Positions 18,421-25,455 of a stretch of 64,000 nucleotides of DNA are shown piece by piece (positions within the stretch are counted from its first letter, which is position 1; every line of letters starts with the position of its first letter). The notes beneath the pieces were generated by a model that saw nothing but the letters and a program-made list of their open reading frames with translations, did not search any database and was not told the DNA's origin. This DNA comes from Sulfurimonas sp. RIFOXYD12_FULL_33_39. Lineage in GTDB: Bacteria; Campylobacterota; Campylobacteria; Campylobacterales; Sulfurimonadaceae. Location of the stretch: the NCBI GenBank assembly GCA_001829785.1, contig MICF01000003.1, forward strand, positions 172,586-236,585, read 5' to 3'. Both the position numbers and the translations under genes were made by a program.

Positions 18421-18491
18421 TTAACGTACCCTAATTTTAACTTTAAAACGGTAAAATATTTTTTCAAAATTATAGCTAAAAAGGTTTAATA

Positions 18492-19463
18492 ATGTTTCAA
18501 AGATTTCGTAGAACTCGTCTAAATAGTCATCTTCGCACACTTGTAAGAGAGACAAGTGTAAGTGTAAATGATTTTATTTACCCGCTTTTTGTCCGTTCTG
18601 GAGAAGGTATTAAAACAGAAGTGGCTTCAATGCCGGGTGTTTTTCAGATGAGTATCGATGAAGTTTTAAAAGAGTGCGAAGAGCTTAAAAAACTGGGGCT
18701 TTACGCAATTATACTTTTTGGAATCCCTGATGTAAAAGATTCCATCGGTTCAGACTCTTTGTGTGAACATGGGATAATCGCAAAAGCTATTCGCGCCGTA
18801 AAAGAGGCTCATCCCGATATGTTTGTTGTTACGGATCTATGTTTTTGCGAATATACCGATCACGGACACTGCGGTATTATCGATGAAAAATTAGAAACCG
18901 TAAACAACGATGCAACGCTAAAAATATCCGCACAACAAGCTATCGTACATGCAAAAGCAGGTGCCGATATGATAGCACCTTCGGGTATGATGGACGGAAT
19001 TATACAAACGTTAAGAGAAGCTCTTGATAGCGCAGGGTATGTAAATCTTCCGATTATGAGCTATTCGACAAAATTTGCTTCAGGCTATTACGGACCGTTT
19101 CGCGACGTTGCAGAGTCAACACCTAGTTTCGGCGACCGCGCAACTTACCAAATGGACCCTGCAAACAGAAGAGAGGCAATAGCCGAGAGTAAATCCGATG
19201 AGCTTCAGGGTGCGGATATACTGATGGTAAAACCTGCTCTTGCTTACCTTGATATAATAAGAGATATAAAAGACAATACTTCTCTTCCTATGGCTGTTTA
19301 TAACGTAAGCGGCGAGTATGCGATGCTAAAATTTGCAGGGATGAACAACTTAATCGATTATAATAGAGTAGTTATGGAAACTATGGTTAGTTTTAAAAGA
19401 GCGGGTGCTGATATAATCATCTCTTATCATGCAAAAGAAGTTGCAAAGATGTTACAAAAGTAA
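18492..19463 (+). CDS. hemB: delta-aminolevulinic acid dehydratase (porphobilinogen synthase)
   Basis: Condenses two 5-aminolevulinate molecules to porphobilinogen in heme synthesis; 323 aa, the normal length. It carries the metal-binding [15 protein letters not shown] (three cysteines, zinc-type), and the two active-site lysines in [12 protein letters not shown] and [11 protein letters not shown]. The heme demand fits the cytochrome and heme-sensor genes nearby. It is divergent from ribA and followed 54 bp later by argF in the same direction, possibly in one transcript. Confidence 0.95.
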   Translation: MFQRFRRTRLNSHLRTLVRETSVSVNDFIYPLFVRSGEGIKTEVASMPGVFQMSIDEVLKECEELKKLGLYAIILFGIPDVKDSIGSDSLCEHGIIAKAIRAVKEAHPDMFVVTDLCFCEYTDHGHCGIIDEKLETVNNDATLKISAQQAIVHAKAGADMIAPSGMMDGIIQTLREALDSAGYVNLPIMSYSTKFASGYYGPFRDVAESTPSFGDRATYQMDPANRREAIAESKSDELQGADILMVKPALAYLDIIRDIKDNTSLPMAVYNVSGEYAMLKFAGMNNLIDYNRVVMETMVSFKRAGADIIISYHAKEVAKMLQK

Positions 19464-19517
19464 TTTTAAAGGAAATTACTATAAACTTACGGCTTATTTA
19501 AAAATTTGGGGAATACT

Positions 19518-20438
19518 TTGAGACATTTTTTAACACTAAAAGACTTTACTAAAGAAGAGATTTTAGAGATAATCGATATCGGGCTTGATATTAAAAAAAA
19601 TCTTGCATCAAAAGTATATAAAAAAGAGTTAGAAAATCAGACTCTTGGAATGATATTTGAAAAAAGCTCTACAAGAACAAGAGTCAGTTTTGAAGTAGGA
19701 ATGTTTCAGCTTGGCGGTCATGCTCTATTTTTATCAAACAGAGATATTCATTTGGGTCGCGGAGAGCCTGTAAAAGATACTGCTCGCGTCATTTCAAGTA
19801 TGTGCGACATGGTCATGATAAGAACTTTTGAGCACTCTATGGTAGAAGAGTTTGCACGCTACTCAAAAGTACCTGTTATAAACGGGCTGACGGATTCGTA
19901 TCATCCAGTACAGCTTTTGGCGGATTATATGACTTTGGTTGAGTATGGAGTTGATAAAAATATTGTTGCCGCTTATGTGGGTGACGGAAACAATATGACT
20001 CACTCTTGGCTCATGCTTGCCGCAAAACTAGGGTTTGAGCTAAGAATTGCTACTCCAAAAGGGTATGAAGTAAATCCTGATATTTTAAGTCAAGCGCTAC
20101 ATATTGCCAAAGATAGCGGTGCGATTATAAAAACTATGAACGACCCGATGGAAGCGGTAAAAGGTGCGACTGTTGTAACAACAGACACTTGGACGTCTAT
20201 GGGGCAAGAAGAAGAAAAAGAGCAGCGCATAAAAATATTTAAAGGTTTTATGGTTGATGATAAAATGATGTCGTTGGCGGCAAAAGATGCTCATTTTCTT
20301 CACTGCCTTCCTGCTTATAGAGGCTTGGAAGTAAGCGAAGAAGTTTTTGAAAAACACTCTGAAATAGTTTTTAATGAAGCAGAAAATAGACTTCATGCCC
20401 AAAAAGGACTTATGGTCTGGCTGGATAGACAAAGATAG
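19518..20438 (+). CDS. argF: ornithine carbamoyltransferase
   Basis: Makes citrulline from ornithine and carbamoyl phosphate in arginine synthesis. The start was placed at the TTG at 19518 ([10 protein letters not shown]), with GGGGA eight bases upstream; a TTG at 19506 would add MGNT. Carbamoyl-phosphate loop [13 protein letters not shown], the following GGHALFL, SxxH-type [14 protein letters not shown] and the ornithine-binding HCLPAYRG are all present. Length 306 aa is normal. A hairpin near its stop is shared with the convergent hemerythrin gene. Confidence 0.93.
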   Translation: MRHFLTLKDFTKEEILEIIDIGLDIKKNLASKVYKKELENQTLGMIFEKSSTRTRVSFEVGMFQLGGHALFLSNRDIHLGRGEPVKDTARVISSMCDMVMIRTFEHSMVEEFARYSKVPVINGLTDSYHPVQLLADYMTLVEYGVDKNIVAAYVGDGNNMTHSWLMLAAKLGFELRIATPKGYEVNPDILSQALHIAKDSGAIIKTMNDPMEAVKGATVVTTDTWTSMGQEEEKEQRIKIFKGFMVDDKMMSLAAKDAHFLHCLPAYRGLEVSEEVFEKHSEIVFNEAENRLHAQKGLMVWLDRQR

Positions 20439-20442
20439 TCTG

Positions 20443-20880
20443 TTAATAGACTACGCTTCTCATTCTTGATATGAGATGCTCGGCATCATCTTCTAGGTGC
20501 TGCTGTGCCAAAGTGTAGAGTATCTGCTCCTCTTTCATATTGTGCTGCTGCATAAGTATCATCAGTGTCTCGGAAGCCGAGAAAAATCTGTCTTTGTCCT
20601 TTTGTTCAAGAGCGTTTCTCATTTTAGATAAAAGCTCTCTCATCTGCTCATGCTCCATCTCCATAAGTTTTGCGGGATTATTTTTTATATCGCTTACTTG
20701 AGCCAACGCCTGAAACAGCACTATCTCTTCCATACTGAAATGATTGTTCAAATCATCGTAAAACTTCTCAAACTTTAAAAGTACTTCATCATTGTTGTTT
20801 GCAACGGCATCTTCCATCTGGGCAAACGTTTCGTCGCACTCTCTGTGGTCGTTTGTCAAGAACTCTTTTATATTTGACAT
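20443..20880 (-). CDS. hemerythrin HHE-domain protein
   Basis: A 145-aa, all-helical protein with the non-heme di-iron pattern: NDHRECD (first His), NNHFSMEE (His and Glu), EHEQMR (His) and QQHNMKEEQIL (His and Glu). Bacterial HHE proteins bind O2 or NO, or protect and repair iron centres. It ends five bases from the argF stop on the other strand. Its ATG at 20880 is followed upstream by intergenic sequence of the accessory island. Confidence 0.85.
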   Translation of the reverse strand: MSNIKEFLTNDHRECDETFAQMEDAVANNNDEVLLKFEKFYDDLNNHFSMEEIVLFQALAQVSDIKNNPAKLMEMEHEQMRELLSKMRNALEQKDKDRFFSASETLMILMQQHNMKEEQILYTLAQQHLEDDAEHLISRMRSVVY

Positions 20881-20946
20881 GTAAGCTATCCTGATTAAGT
20901 TTTAGCGAATGATAGCTTTTTTAGGGTTTTTGGCGATTGATGGGAG

Positions 20947-21162
20947 TCAATACTGCTTTTTGTAAGTTTTTAGTTTTTTTACATCTTTAAGTCTTATTGC
21001 AGATGAGAAATTTAAATGCTCATTAATGTCTTCACCGTTATCAAACTTTTTATCAAACTCTTTGGCTGTTATCTTTTTCATATTTTTTTCTGTATCTACG
21101 AAATCAATACCATGTTTTTCTTTATGGATTTGGTTTTTGTTTTCATCATATTCAAATTTCAT
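20947..21162 (-). pseudogene. fused BrnT/BrnA toxin-antitoxin remnant
   Basis: A 71-codon frame whose two parts come from different proteins. Residues 1-25 (MKFEYDENKNQIHKEKHGID) match the start of BrnT, a RelE-like RNase toxin. From residue 28 it reads MKKITAKEFDKKFDNGEDI, the start of the BrnA antitoxin. The BrnT catalytic body is gone and the BrnA C-terminal ribbon-helix-helix region is also lost after KLKTYKKQY. The simplest reading is an in-frame internal deletion joining brnT to brnA, followed by loss of the brnA 3' end. A short BrnA-like peptide could still be made from the internal ATG. Confidence 0.7.
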
Positions 21163-21251
21163 GCAACCTCATTTTATGTATAAAATTATACTTTCATTGT
21201 AAAGAATGAAATATAGCGACTGACTTCACTTATAGATTTATCTATTCAGTG

Positions 21252-21611
21252 CTAAGACTTTTTATCCAGTTTATTTATCATATCATTGATAGCTTTTTCA
21301 AATTCATCAAAATCCTCTCCCAAAGTATCCCATAAAACCTTGTCATCTACTCCAAAATAGTGATGAGTTAAAACATCTCTCATTTTAGCTATTTCACTCC
21401 ATGGAATTTCAGGGTATTCATCTGTAAGTTCTTTTGGAATATTTTTTACTGCTTCTCCGATATTTTCAAAAGCTTTTGCAACGGCATAAACCTTTTCAAG
21501 ATTTTCTGTAAACTCTTCATAGGTAACATTTTCAACAAACTTTTTAATATTTTTGCATTCATTTTTTATGTCTTCAATATAAAGCTTATAATCTCTATTG
21601 CTTTTAAACAT
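21252..21611 (-). CDS. hepT: HepT-like HEPN ribonuclease toxin
   Basis: HEPN-domain protein of 119 aa (DUF86/HepT). The Rx4HxY RNase motif reads RDVLTHHY near residue 78, preceded by the typical FENIGEAVKNIPKEL and IPWSEIAKMRD. It overlaps the MntA-type gene by 8 nt, the standard order antitoxin then toxin. In studied HepT/MntA pairs MntA inactivates HepT by AMPylation of the Tyr of this motif; that Tyr is present here. It lies in the accessory island beside the cassette array. Confidence 0.85.
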   Translation of the reverse strand: MFKSNRDYKLYIEDIKNECKNIKKFVENVTYEEFTENLEKVYAVAKAFENIGEAVKNIPKELTDEYPEIPWSEIAKMRDVLTHHYFGVDDKVLWDTLGEDFDEFEKAINDMINKLDKKS

Positions 21612-21900
21612 AGCTGATATCCTTTTGAATATAGCTTTTTATTTGTGGTTTTAATGTCTCATCTCTGACCAAATCAATTTTTTTATGAAAAAAATCTTCA
21701 AGTTGTTTCGTTAATTTAAGATATTTAAACATTGATAATTTTTTATCTTTTTCAATTTTATATAAAATGTCTATATCACTATTATCATTTGCTTCATCTC
21801 TGGCAAAGGAACCGAACAGACCGATAAATTGTATTCCGAATTGATTATGATAATATTCTTGATTTGATTTTAAATAGTTTAATATATTTTGTTTATTCAT
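21604..21900 (-). CDS. mntA: MNT-domain nucleotidyltransferase antitoxin MntA
   Basis: A 98-aa minimal nucleotidyltransferase. The catalytic GSFARDEANDNSDIDIL (GSx10DxD) is intact, followed by a later Asp in KKIDLVRDE, so it should be able to AMPylate its partner. It lies directly upstream of hepT with an 8-nt overlap. A 33-codon frame precedes it and ends two bases before its start codon, perhaps in the same operon. Confidence 0.85.
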   Translation of the reverse strand: MNKQNILNYLKSNQEYYHNQFGIQFIGLFGSFARDEANDNSDIDILYKIEKDKKLSMFKYLKLTKQLEDFFHKKIDLVRDETLKPQIKSYIQKDISYV

Positions 21901-21902
21901 TG

Positions 21903-22004
21903 TTATATCTCCTCATCTTCATCAATTTGCTCAGTCAGCTCTATAAAATTTTCAAAGATATTTAAATCTTCAAGGCTTTTTAATATTGCTTCTTTTATTG
22001 TCAT
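21903..22004 (-). CDS. small ORF upstream of mntA (33 aa)
   Basis: Short acidic frame starting MTIKEAILKSLEDLN and ending EQIDEDEEI. The opening resembles the start of small winged-helix (HARE-HTH type) domains found with restriction or defence genes, here cut short. Its stop is two bases from the mntA start, so it could act as a leader peptide or be a truncated relic. Too short for certainty. Confidence 0.4.
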   Translation of the reverse strand: MTIKEAILKSLEDLNIFENFIELTEQIDEDEEI

Positions 22005-22074
22005 ATCTTCTCTTTAAGTTTTCATAAATTATATCAGATTTAGTTTCAGTAAATACTTTAGTGATATTTTTTTA

Positions 22075-22183
22075 AGATAATGGCAGTGCTGAGCGAAACT
22101 CAGAGATAAGTATAAGAAAGCGTAGCTTTCGTTGGACTTATCGGAAGAGTGAAGAGAGTGTTCGCTCCAGCGACTTGTTATCC
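22075..22183 (-). repeat. attC-like recombination site A (109 bp)
   Basis: An imperfect palindrome of 109 bp, nearly identical over about 80 bp to site D at 24620-24728. Outer arms contain GTGCTGAGCGAAACTC and the matching GAGAGTGTTCGCTCCAG; an inner hairpin pairs GATAAGT and AAAGC with GCTTTC and ACTTATC around GTA. On the minus (cassette) strand it begins GGATAAC, an R''-type core, but the distal core reads ATTATCT instead of GTTRRRY, so that side is probably decayed. It follows the metallopeptidase gene. Confidence 0.7.
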
Positions 22184-22197
22184 GAAGCCGAAGGCGA

Positions 22198-22232
22198 GGG
22201 TAACAAGAACTCGCTCAGCACTTTTGTTATGT
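22198..22232 (-). repeat. truncated attC-like element (35 bp)
   Basis: On the minus strand ACATAAC begins this element, AAGTGCTGAGCGAGTTC lies inside and GTTACCC ends it. It has both core-type ends but lacks the long arms of site A, from which 14 bp separate it. It looks like a collapsed attC or an orf-less mini cassette. Confidence 0.45.
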
Positions 22233-22292
22233 TATCTTGTTCTATATGTCCTTAAAACTTCAACTGCAATCAATAATAATTTAAGTAATACA

Positions 22293-23354
22293 CTATTGAA
22301 ACTCGGGGAGTATCCCATCGCTATTTTTTCCAAAATACTTGGATACAACAGAAGGTCTAATTTTATTCCACACATCAGCAATGATATCTATATATTTCTT
22401 TGAATCTTTACTCTCAGCATCAAAAAATAAATTCATAAACACTGAAACCCCCTCTAAATCATTATACTTTTCTTCATAATATATTAATGATACAAGAAGG
22501 GAATACTTAATCGCTTTTTCATAATCTTGAAAAGTCTTGCCTTCTTCGAAGTGTTTTTTCATATTAGGATTTTTAAATATTTCTATTAATTGAAAATATA
22601 AAAATCTCATTCTTACTGTTGGATTAGGATGAGTACCAGAGACTTTTCCATCATGATATTTATTCTGTTTTCCATGAAAATAAAAAAATAAATAATTTAA
22701 TCCTGCAGATAAGTTCCAGAGAGTTGAACATTTGATAATAGCATCTTTTTTAAGGAATTCAATAATTAAATATGTGGCTTCATAATCTGCAGATAATTCA
22801 CATGCATGTTTTATAGAAGCATCATGAGAAGAAATTTGTTGATTATTATTATCACTACTTTTTTGACTTTCATACCACTCTGAAATATTGTTTTCTTTCT
22901 TTGTGTCTGAAAATTCGGAATATATAGCTCCATGACATTGTAAAAGGTGTGCTTGTTCATGTAAGTATACCCAAGAAAGTGAATTTTCAAAATAAGGAAT
23001 ATATGATTCTGCAGGTGCTAACTCATTTGGAATGAAATGACTTTCATTCTCTTGTTCATCACAAAAAACCTTTTTATAAAAATCGAGTCCATTATTGTGC
23101 CATTCATTACTAAAACCAATAGCATTCTGAATAATATCAATGGTTACACCATAAGATATATTAATTACATCACATGTCATATTCTTTGATGAAACATATG
23201 CAATAAAGTCCTTATCTCGGTACCAATAGAATATGAGTTTTTTATCTGTGATATAAATATCATCAGAAGCAAATTCTTTAATTTTGTCAATTACTCTTTC
23301 CCCAAAACTTACTGCATCAGGTATTAATCTATCAGATATTTCAATAGCGATAAT
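22293..23354 (-). CDS. cassette gene: HExxH zinc metallopeptidase-like protein
   Basis: The core, from an ATG at 23180, holds WVYLHEQAHLLQCHG (HExxH zinc site) followed by ACELSADYEA, which offers the third Glu ligand, and then SGTHPNPTVRMRF, a conserved-looking substrate-side loop. The reading frame stays open for 58 further codons upstream, to an ATT at 23354 preceded by TTAGGAG, with protein-like content (ISDRLIPDAVSFGERVIDKI). I therefore propose a 353-aa product with a non-standard ATT start; the conservative form is 295 aa (22293-23180). It has no signal peptide, so it should be cytoplasmic. It lies between attC-like sites B and A. The substrate is unknown. Confidence 0.65.
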   Translation of the reverse strand: MIAIEISDRLIPDAVSFGERVIDKIKEFASDDIYITDKKLIFYWYRDKDFIAYVSSKNMTCDVINISYGVTIDIIQNAIGFSNEWHNNGLDFYKKVFCDEQENESHFIPNELAPAESYIPYFENSLSWVYLHEQAHLLQCHGAIYSEFSDTKKENNISEWYESQKSSDNNNQQISSHDASIKHACELSADYEATYLIIEFLKKDAIIKCSTLWNLSAGLNYLFFYFHGKQNKYHDGKVSGTHPNPTVRMRFLYFQLIEIFKNPNMKKHFEEGKTFQDYEKAIKYSLLVSLIYYEEKYNDLEGVSVFMNLFFDAESKDSKKYIDIIADVWNKIRPSVVSKYFGKNSDGILPEFQ

Positions 23355-23394
23355 ATACTCCTAATATTTGTTATATGAATTTAATTCACTTGTA

Positions 23395-23463
23395 ACATAA
23401 CGGTTGAGGAGAGCAATAGTTTTCCCGTTAGGGTAAACTATTGGCTCCTGCGTTTTGTTATAC
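23395..23463 (-). repeat. attC-like recombination site B (69 bp)
   Basis: On the minus strand it runs from GTATAAC to GTTATGT, the two simple core sites, with arms CAGGAGCCAATAGTTTACCC and GGGAAAACTATTGCTCTCCT forming a long imperfect hairpin around CTAAC. It starts five bases after the stop of the 77-aa gene. Length and layout match chromosomal-integron attC sites. Confidence 0.75.
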
Positions 23464-23467
23464 TTTA

Positions 23468-23701
23468 CTAGTTTTCGCCTCTAACAAAGTCTATGATTGT
23501 TGTTAAACTATCAAATTGTCCTTCCCTTTTTGTGGACATATTTGTTGCTACAATAAAGTTTTCTATTGCTTTATAATCTACAGTGTTTAATTCATTTGTA
23601 TTAAAACTGACCAATAAATCATTAGCTTCTGTTACTTCTTGAGCTGTAATTTCATTTTGATTAATGATTTCAATTAATCTTTTATATTTTTCATTTTGCA
23701 T
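23468..23701 (-). CDS. cassette gene: hypothetical protein (77 aa)
   Basis: A small acidic, probably helical protein of 77 aa (MQNEKYKRLIEIINQNEITA...) without membrane segment, signal peptide or known motif. It fills one cassette: attC-like site C lies 16 bp upstream of its start and site B begins 5 bp after its stop, which is the compact spacing of integron cassettes. I do not recognise a family. Confidence 0.65.
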   Translation of the reverse strand: MQNEKYKRLIEIINQNEITAQEVTEANDLLVSFNTNELNTVDYKAIENFIVATNMSTKREGQFDSLTTIIDFVRGEN

Positions 23702-23716
23702 ATTTGAACCTTTTGT

Positions 23717-23785
23717 GTATAACGTTAATCTTGAGGAATAGTTTCACCGTAGGGGGAACTATTCCTCTCCAAGTACTTGTTAGTC
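23717..23785 (-). repeat. attC-like recombination site C (69 bp)
   Basis: On the minus strand it begins GACTAAC and ends GTTATAC. Arms GGAGAGGAATAGTT and AACTATTCCTC pair around CCCCCTACGGTGA. It has the same length as site B and related arm sequence (AATAGTT/AACTATT). It lies 10 bp after the stop of the DUF6602-like gene. Confidence 0.75.
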
Positions 23786-23794
23786 TTGGAGGTT

Positions 23795-24598
23795 CTAAAT
23801 AAAATTATGAACTTCTGTTTCTGATAATTTTGCATAATACATTCTGTAGCGCTCTTTTGTATTATGGATTGGGAACCAAGCATCAGAAGCATTTTGAGTA
23901 AAACTTGTTGATAAATATGCCACCAAATTACTTATGAAATATGCATGAGATAATTTTTTAATTTCGTAGGAATGCCATATGGGATCGTGACCTAGATTAG
24001 CTAAGGGATGACCACTTTCCCAAAATCTAATAAACATGTTTTCGCCAATTGATACACAATTTATAATACTATTAATATCATTATTGGCTATTTCTTGAAG
24101 TATTTGCAGAACTTCTTCTTCTCTAATACTACCTTTATTATAAACAAAGAGTCCTGCCCAACACTTTTGTCTATCCCCTGAATTTTCACGAATACCTTTT
24201 ACTTCTTTACTTAGTTTTGCTAATACGGATTTTATGCTTTCACCATTTGACAGTTTTGTTTTTACTTCAACAATGGCATTAGCACATTCTGGTGTCACAA
24301 AATGAAGTTCGCCACTTTTATATAAAGTTGGGTTGAATTTCGAAGTAATTAGAATATCTATTTGACCTGAATTTTTTTCTCCATTATTAGTTGAGCTTGG
24401 ATAGCAAACAAAACCAGTGCCAACTCTATATATTTCTGGTAAAAAATCATTCATTACTTTTCTTAGAATACTTTCTTTATGTTCCCCATCTGTAAGCCAA
24501 TGAGATTTTCCTATTAAGTTTCTAACTCTTTTTTCTGAAGTTTTAAGTTCTTCACCAATTGACTTATGATAAGCAAGAAAATCTTGTTGTATTGGCAT
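23795..24598 (-). CDS. cassette gene: DUF6602-like PD-(D/E)xK nuclease-fold protein
   Basis: A 267-aa cytoplasmic protein resembling DUF6602. It carries a nuclease-fold core: an N-terminal Glu-rich helix, SGQIDILI (Asp) and, about 35 residues on, AIVEVKTKL (ExK), the D...ExK arrangement of PD-(D/E)xK enzymes. The opening FLAYHKSIGEELKTSEKRVRNLIG and the GTGFV strand before the Asp fit family members. Such proteins are often found with defence or restriction genes, but no partner is present here. The gene is bracketed by attC-like sites D and C, making it a single-gene cassette. Activity on DNA or RNA is not established. Confidence 0.75.
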   Translation of the reverse strand: MPIQQDFLAYHKSIGEELKTSEKRVRNLIGKSHWLTDGEHKESILRKVMNDFLPEIYRVGTGFVCYPSSTNNGEKNSGQIDILITSKFNPTLYKSGELHFVTPECANAIVEVKTKLSNGESIKSVLAKLSKEVKGIRENSGDRQKCWAGLFVYNKGSIREEEVLQILQEIANNDINSIINCVSIGENMFIRFWESGHPLANLGHDPIWHSYEIKKLSHAYFISNLVAYLSTSFTQNASDAWFPIHNTKERYRMYYAKLSETEVHNFI

Positions 24599-24619
24599 GT
24601 TTTACCTTTATATTTTGTT

Positions 24620-24728
24620 GACTAACGGCAGTGCTGAGCGAAACTCAGAGATAAGTATAAGAAAGCGTAGCTTTCGTTAGACTTATCGGAAGAGTGAAGA
24701 GAGTGTTGGCTCCACTGATTTGTTATAC
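24620..24728 (-). repeat. attC-like recombination site D (109 bp)
   Basis: On the minus strand it begins GTATAAC, seven bases from the stop of the 112-aa repeat protein gene, and ends GTTAGTC. Arms CAGTGGAGCCAACACTC and GAGTTTCGCTCAGCACTG pair imperfectly and an inner stem pairs GATAAGT/GAAAGC with GCTTTC/ACTTATC. It is almost identical in its central part to site A, 2.5 kb away, with equal length. Confidence 0.8.
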
Positions 24729-24732
24729 CCTG

Positions 24733-25071
24733 TTAAACGATCTTTTTAATTAGGAAATGGTAAGTGGCAACGATCTCAGCATCTAGCTCACGTTCCATGC
24801 CTTTGATTGTAAAATCGCTAATTTTTCCGATAGTTTTGCCTGCTCCAAGAGAAGAACCATCACGAACGGTGTCTCCTTTGACATTCAATATAGCTTTTCC
24901 AGCACCTTTTGATGAGCCATCGCGGATAATGCCATCCTTTACATTTCCCAAGGCACTTCCTGCTCCCTTGGATGATCCATTTCGAATGATTCCATCTTTG
25001 ATATTTCCAAGTGCTTGACCAGCACCAAGTGAATTCCCGTCTCTAATCACGCCATCTTTGAAGTTTGCCAT
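24733..25071 (-). CDS. cassette gene: 20-residue tandem-repeat protein (112 aa)
   Basis: A 112-aa protein made of four tandem units of about 20 residues of the form K-D-G-I-I-R-D-G-S-S-K-G-A-G-x-A-L-G-N-V (residues 4-85), then a helical tail (MERELDAEIVATYHFLIKKIV). Alternating beta-prone and Gly-rich segments suggest a short solenoid or roll. Similar IRDGSSLG-type repeat proteins of unknown function exist in other bacteria. It is the first gene of the cassette array on the minus strand, followed by site D. The AT-rich region upstream may hold the promoter of the array. Confidence 0.7.
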   Translation of the reverse strand: MANFKDGVIRDGNSLGAGQALGNIKDGIIRNGSSKGAGSALGNVKDGIIRDGSSKGAGKAILNVKGDTVRDGSSLGAGKTIGKISDFTIKGMERELDAEIVATYHFLIKKIV

Positions 25072-25455
25072 TTCTGTCTCCTGTTTTTTTGATTGGATTG
25101 AAGGTATAACTATTTATTCATACACATTATATACATAGTAACTTAAAAAAATAAAAATAACTTACATGTTAAATGTGTGTTAATTATTAAAATTTAGTAA
25201 AAAATATGACTATTTACAATATTTCTTTATATTACGAAAAAAAATACATATTATTCTTAAAGATATAGTGTGTGTTAAATGTCATATAGAGAAATAACAT
25301 ACAAAAATGTTTGTTAATTGTTAAAAAAACTACATAACAAACACGATGTAGCTTAAACAAAGAAAATAACATGTAAGTAAAAAATGACTTTTGGAGTTAT
25401 AGAAAATCAATAATATTGGGGAGCAAGGATTTATCCTTGCCGATGATAAAAGAGG
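25072..25455. other. AT-rich intergenic region upstream of the cassette array
   Basis: About 380 bp without a credible gene between the first cassette gene and trpS (convergent in orientation to neither). It is very AT-rich and holds two imperfect copies of a roughly 37-bp stretch at about 25153-25190 and 25291-25328, sharing ATAAC, TAAATGT or AAAATGT, TGTTAATT and TTAAAA. In an ordinary integron this side would carry attI and intI; no integrase frame is present. It is the likely site of a cassette promoter. Confidence 0.5.

Noticed and set aside
22149-22403. Plus-strand frame of 84 codons over the array end
   Set aside because: It covers attC-like site A, the half-site and the 3' end of the metallopeptidase gene; composition is not protein-like.
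24764-25018. Plus-strand frame of 84 codons opposite the repeat protein
   Set aside because: Its PSRT/EEPSR-type repeats are the antisense of the glycine-rich repeats of the real gene.
20947-25455. Prophage, transposon or integrase gene in the accessory island
   Set aside because: No transposase, recombinase or phage structural frame is visible; mobility rests on the attC-like sites only.
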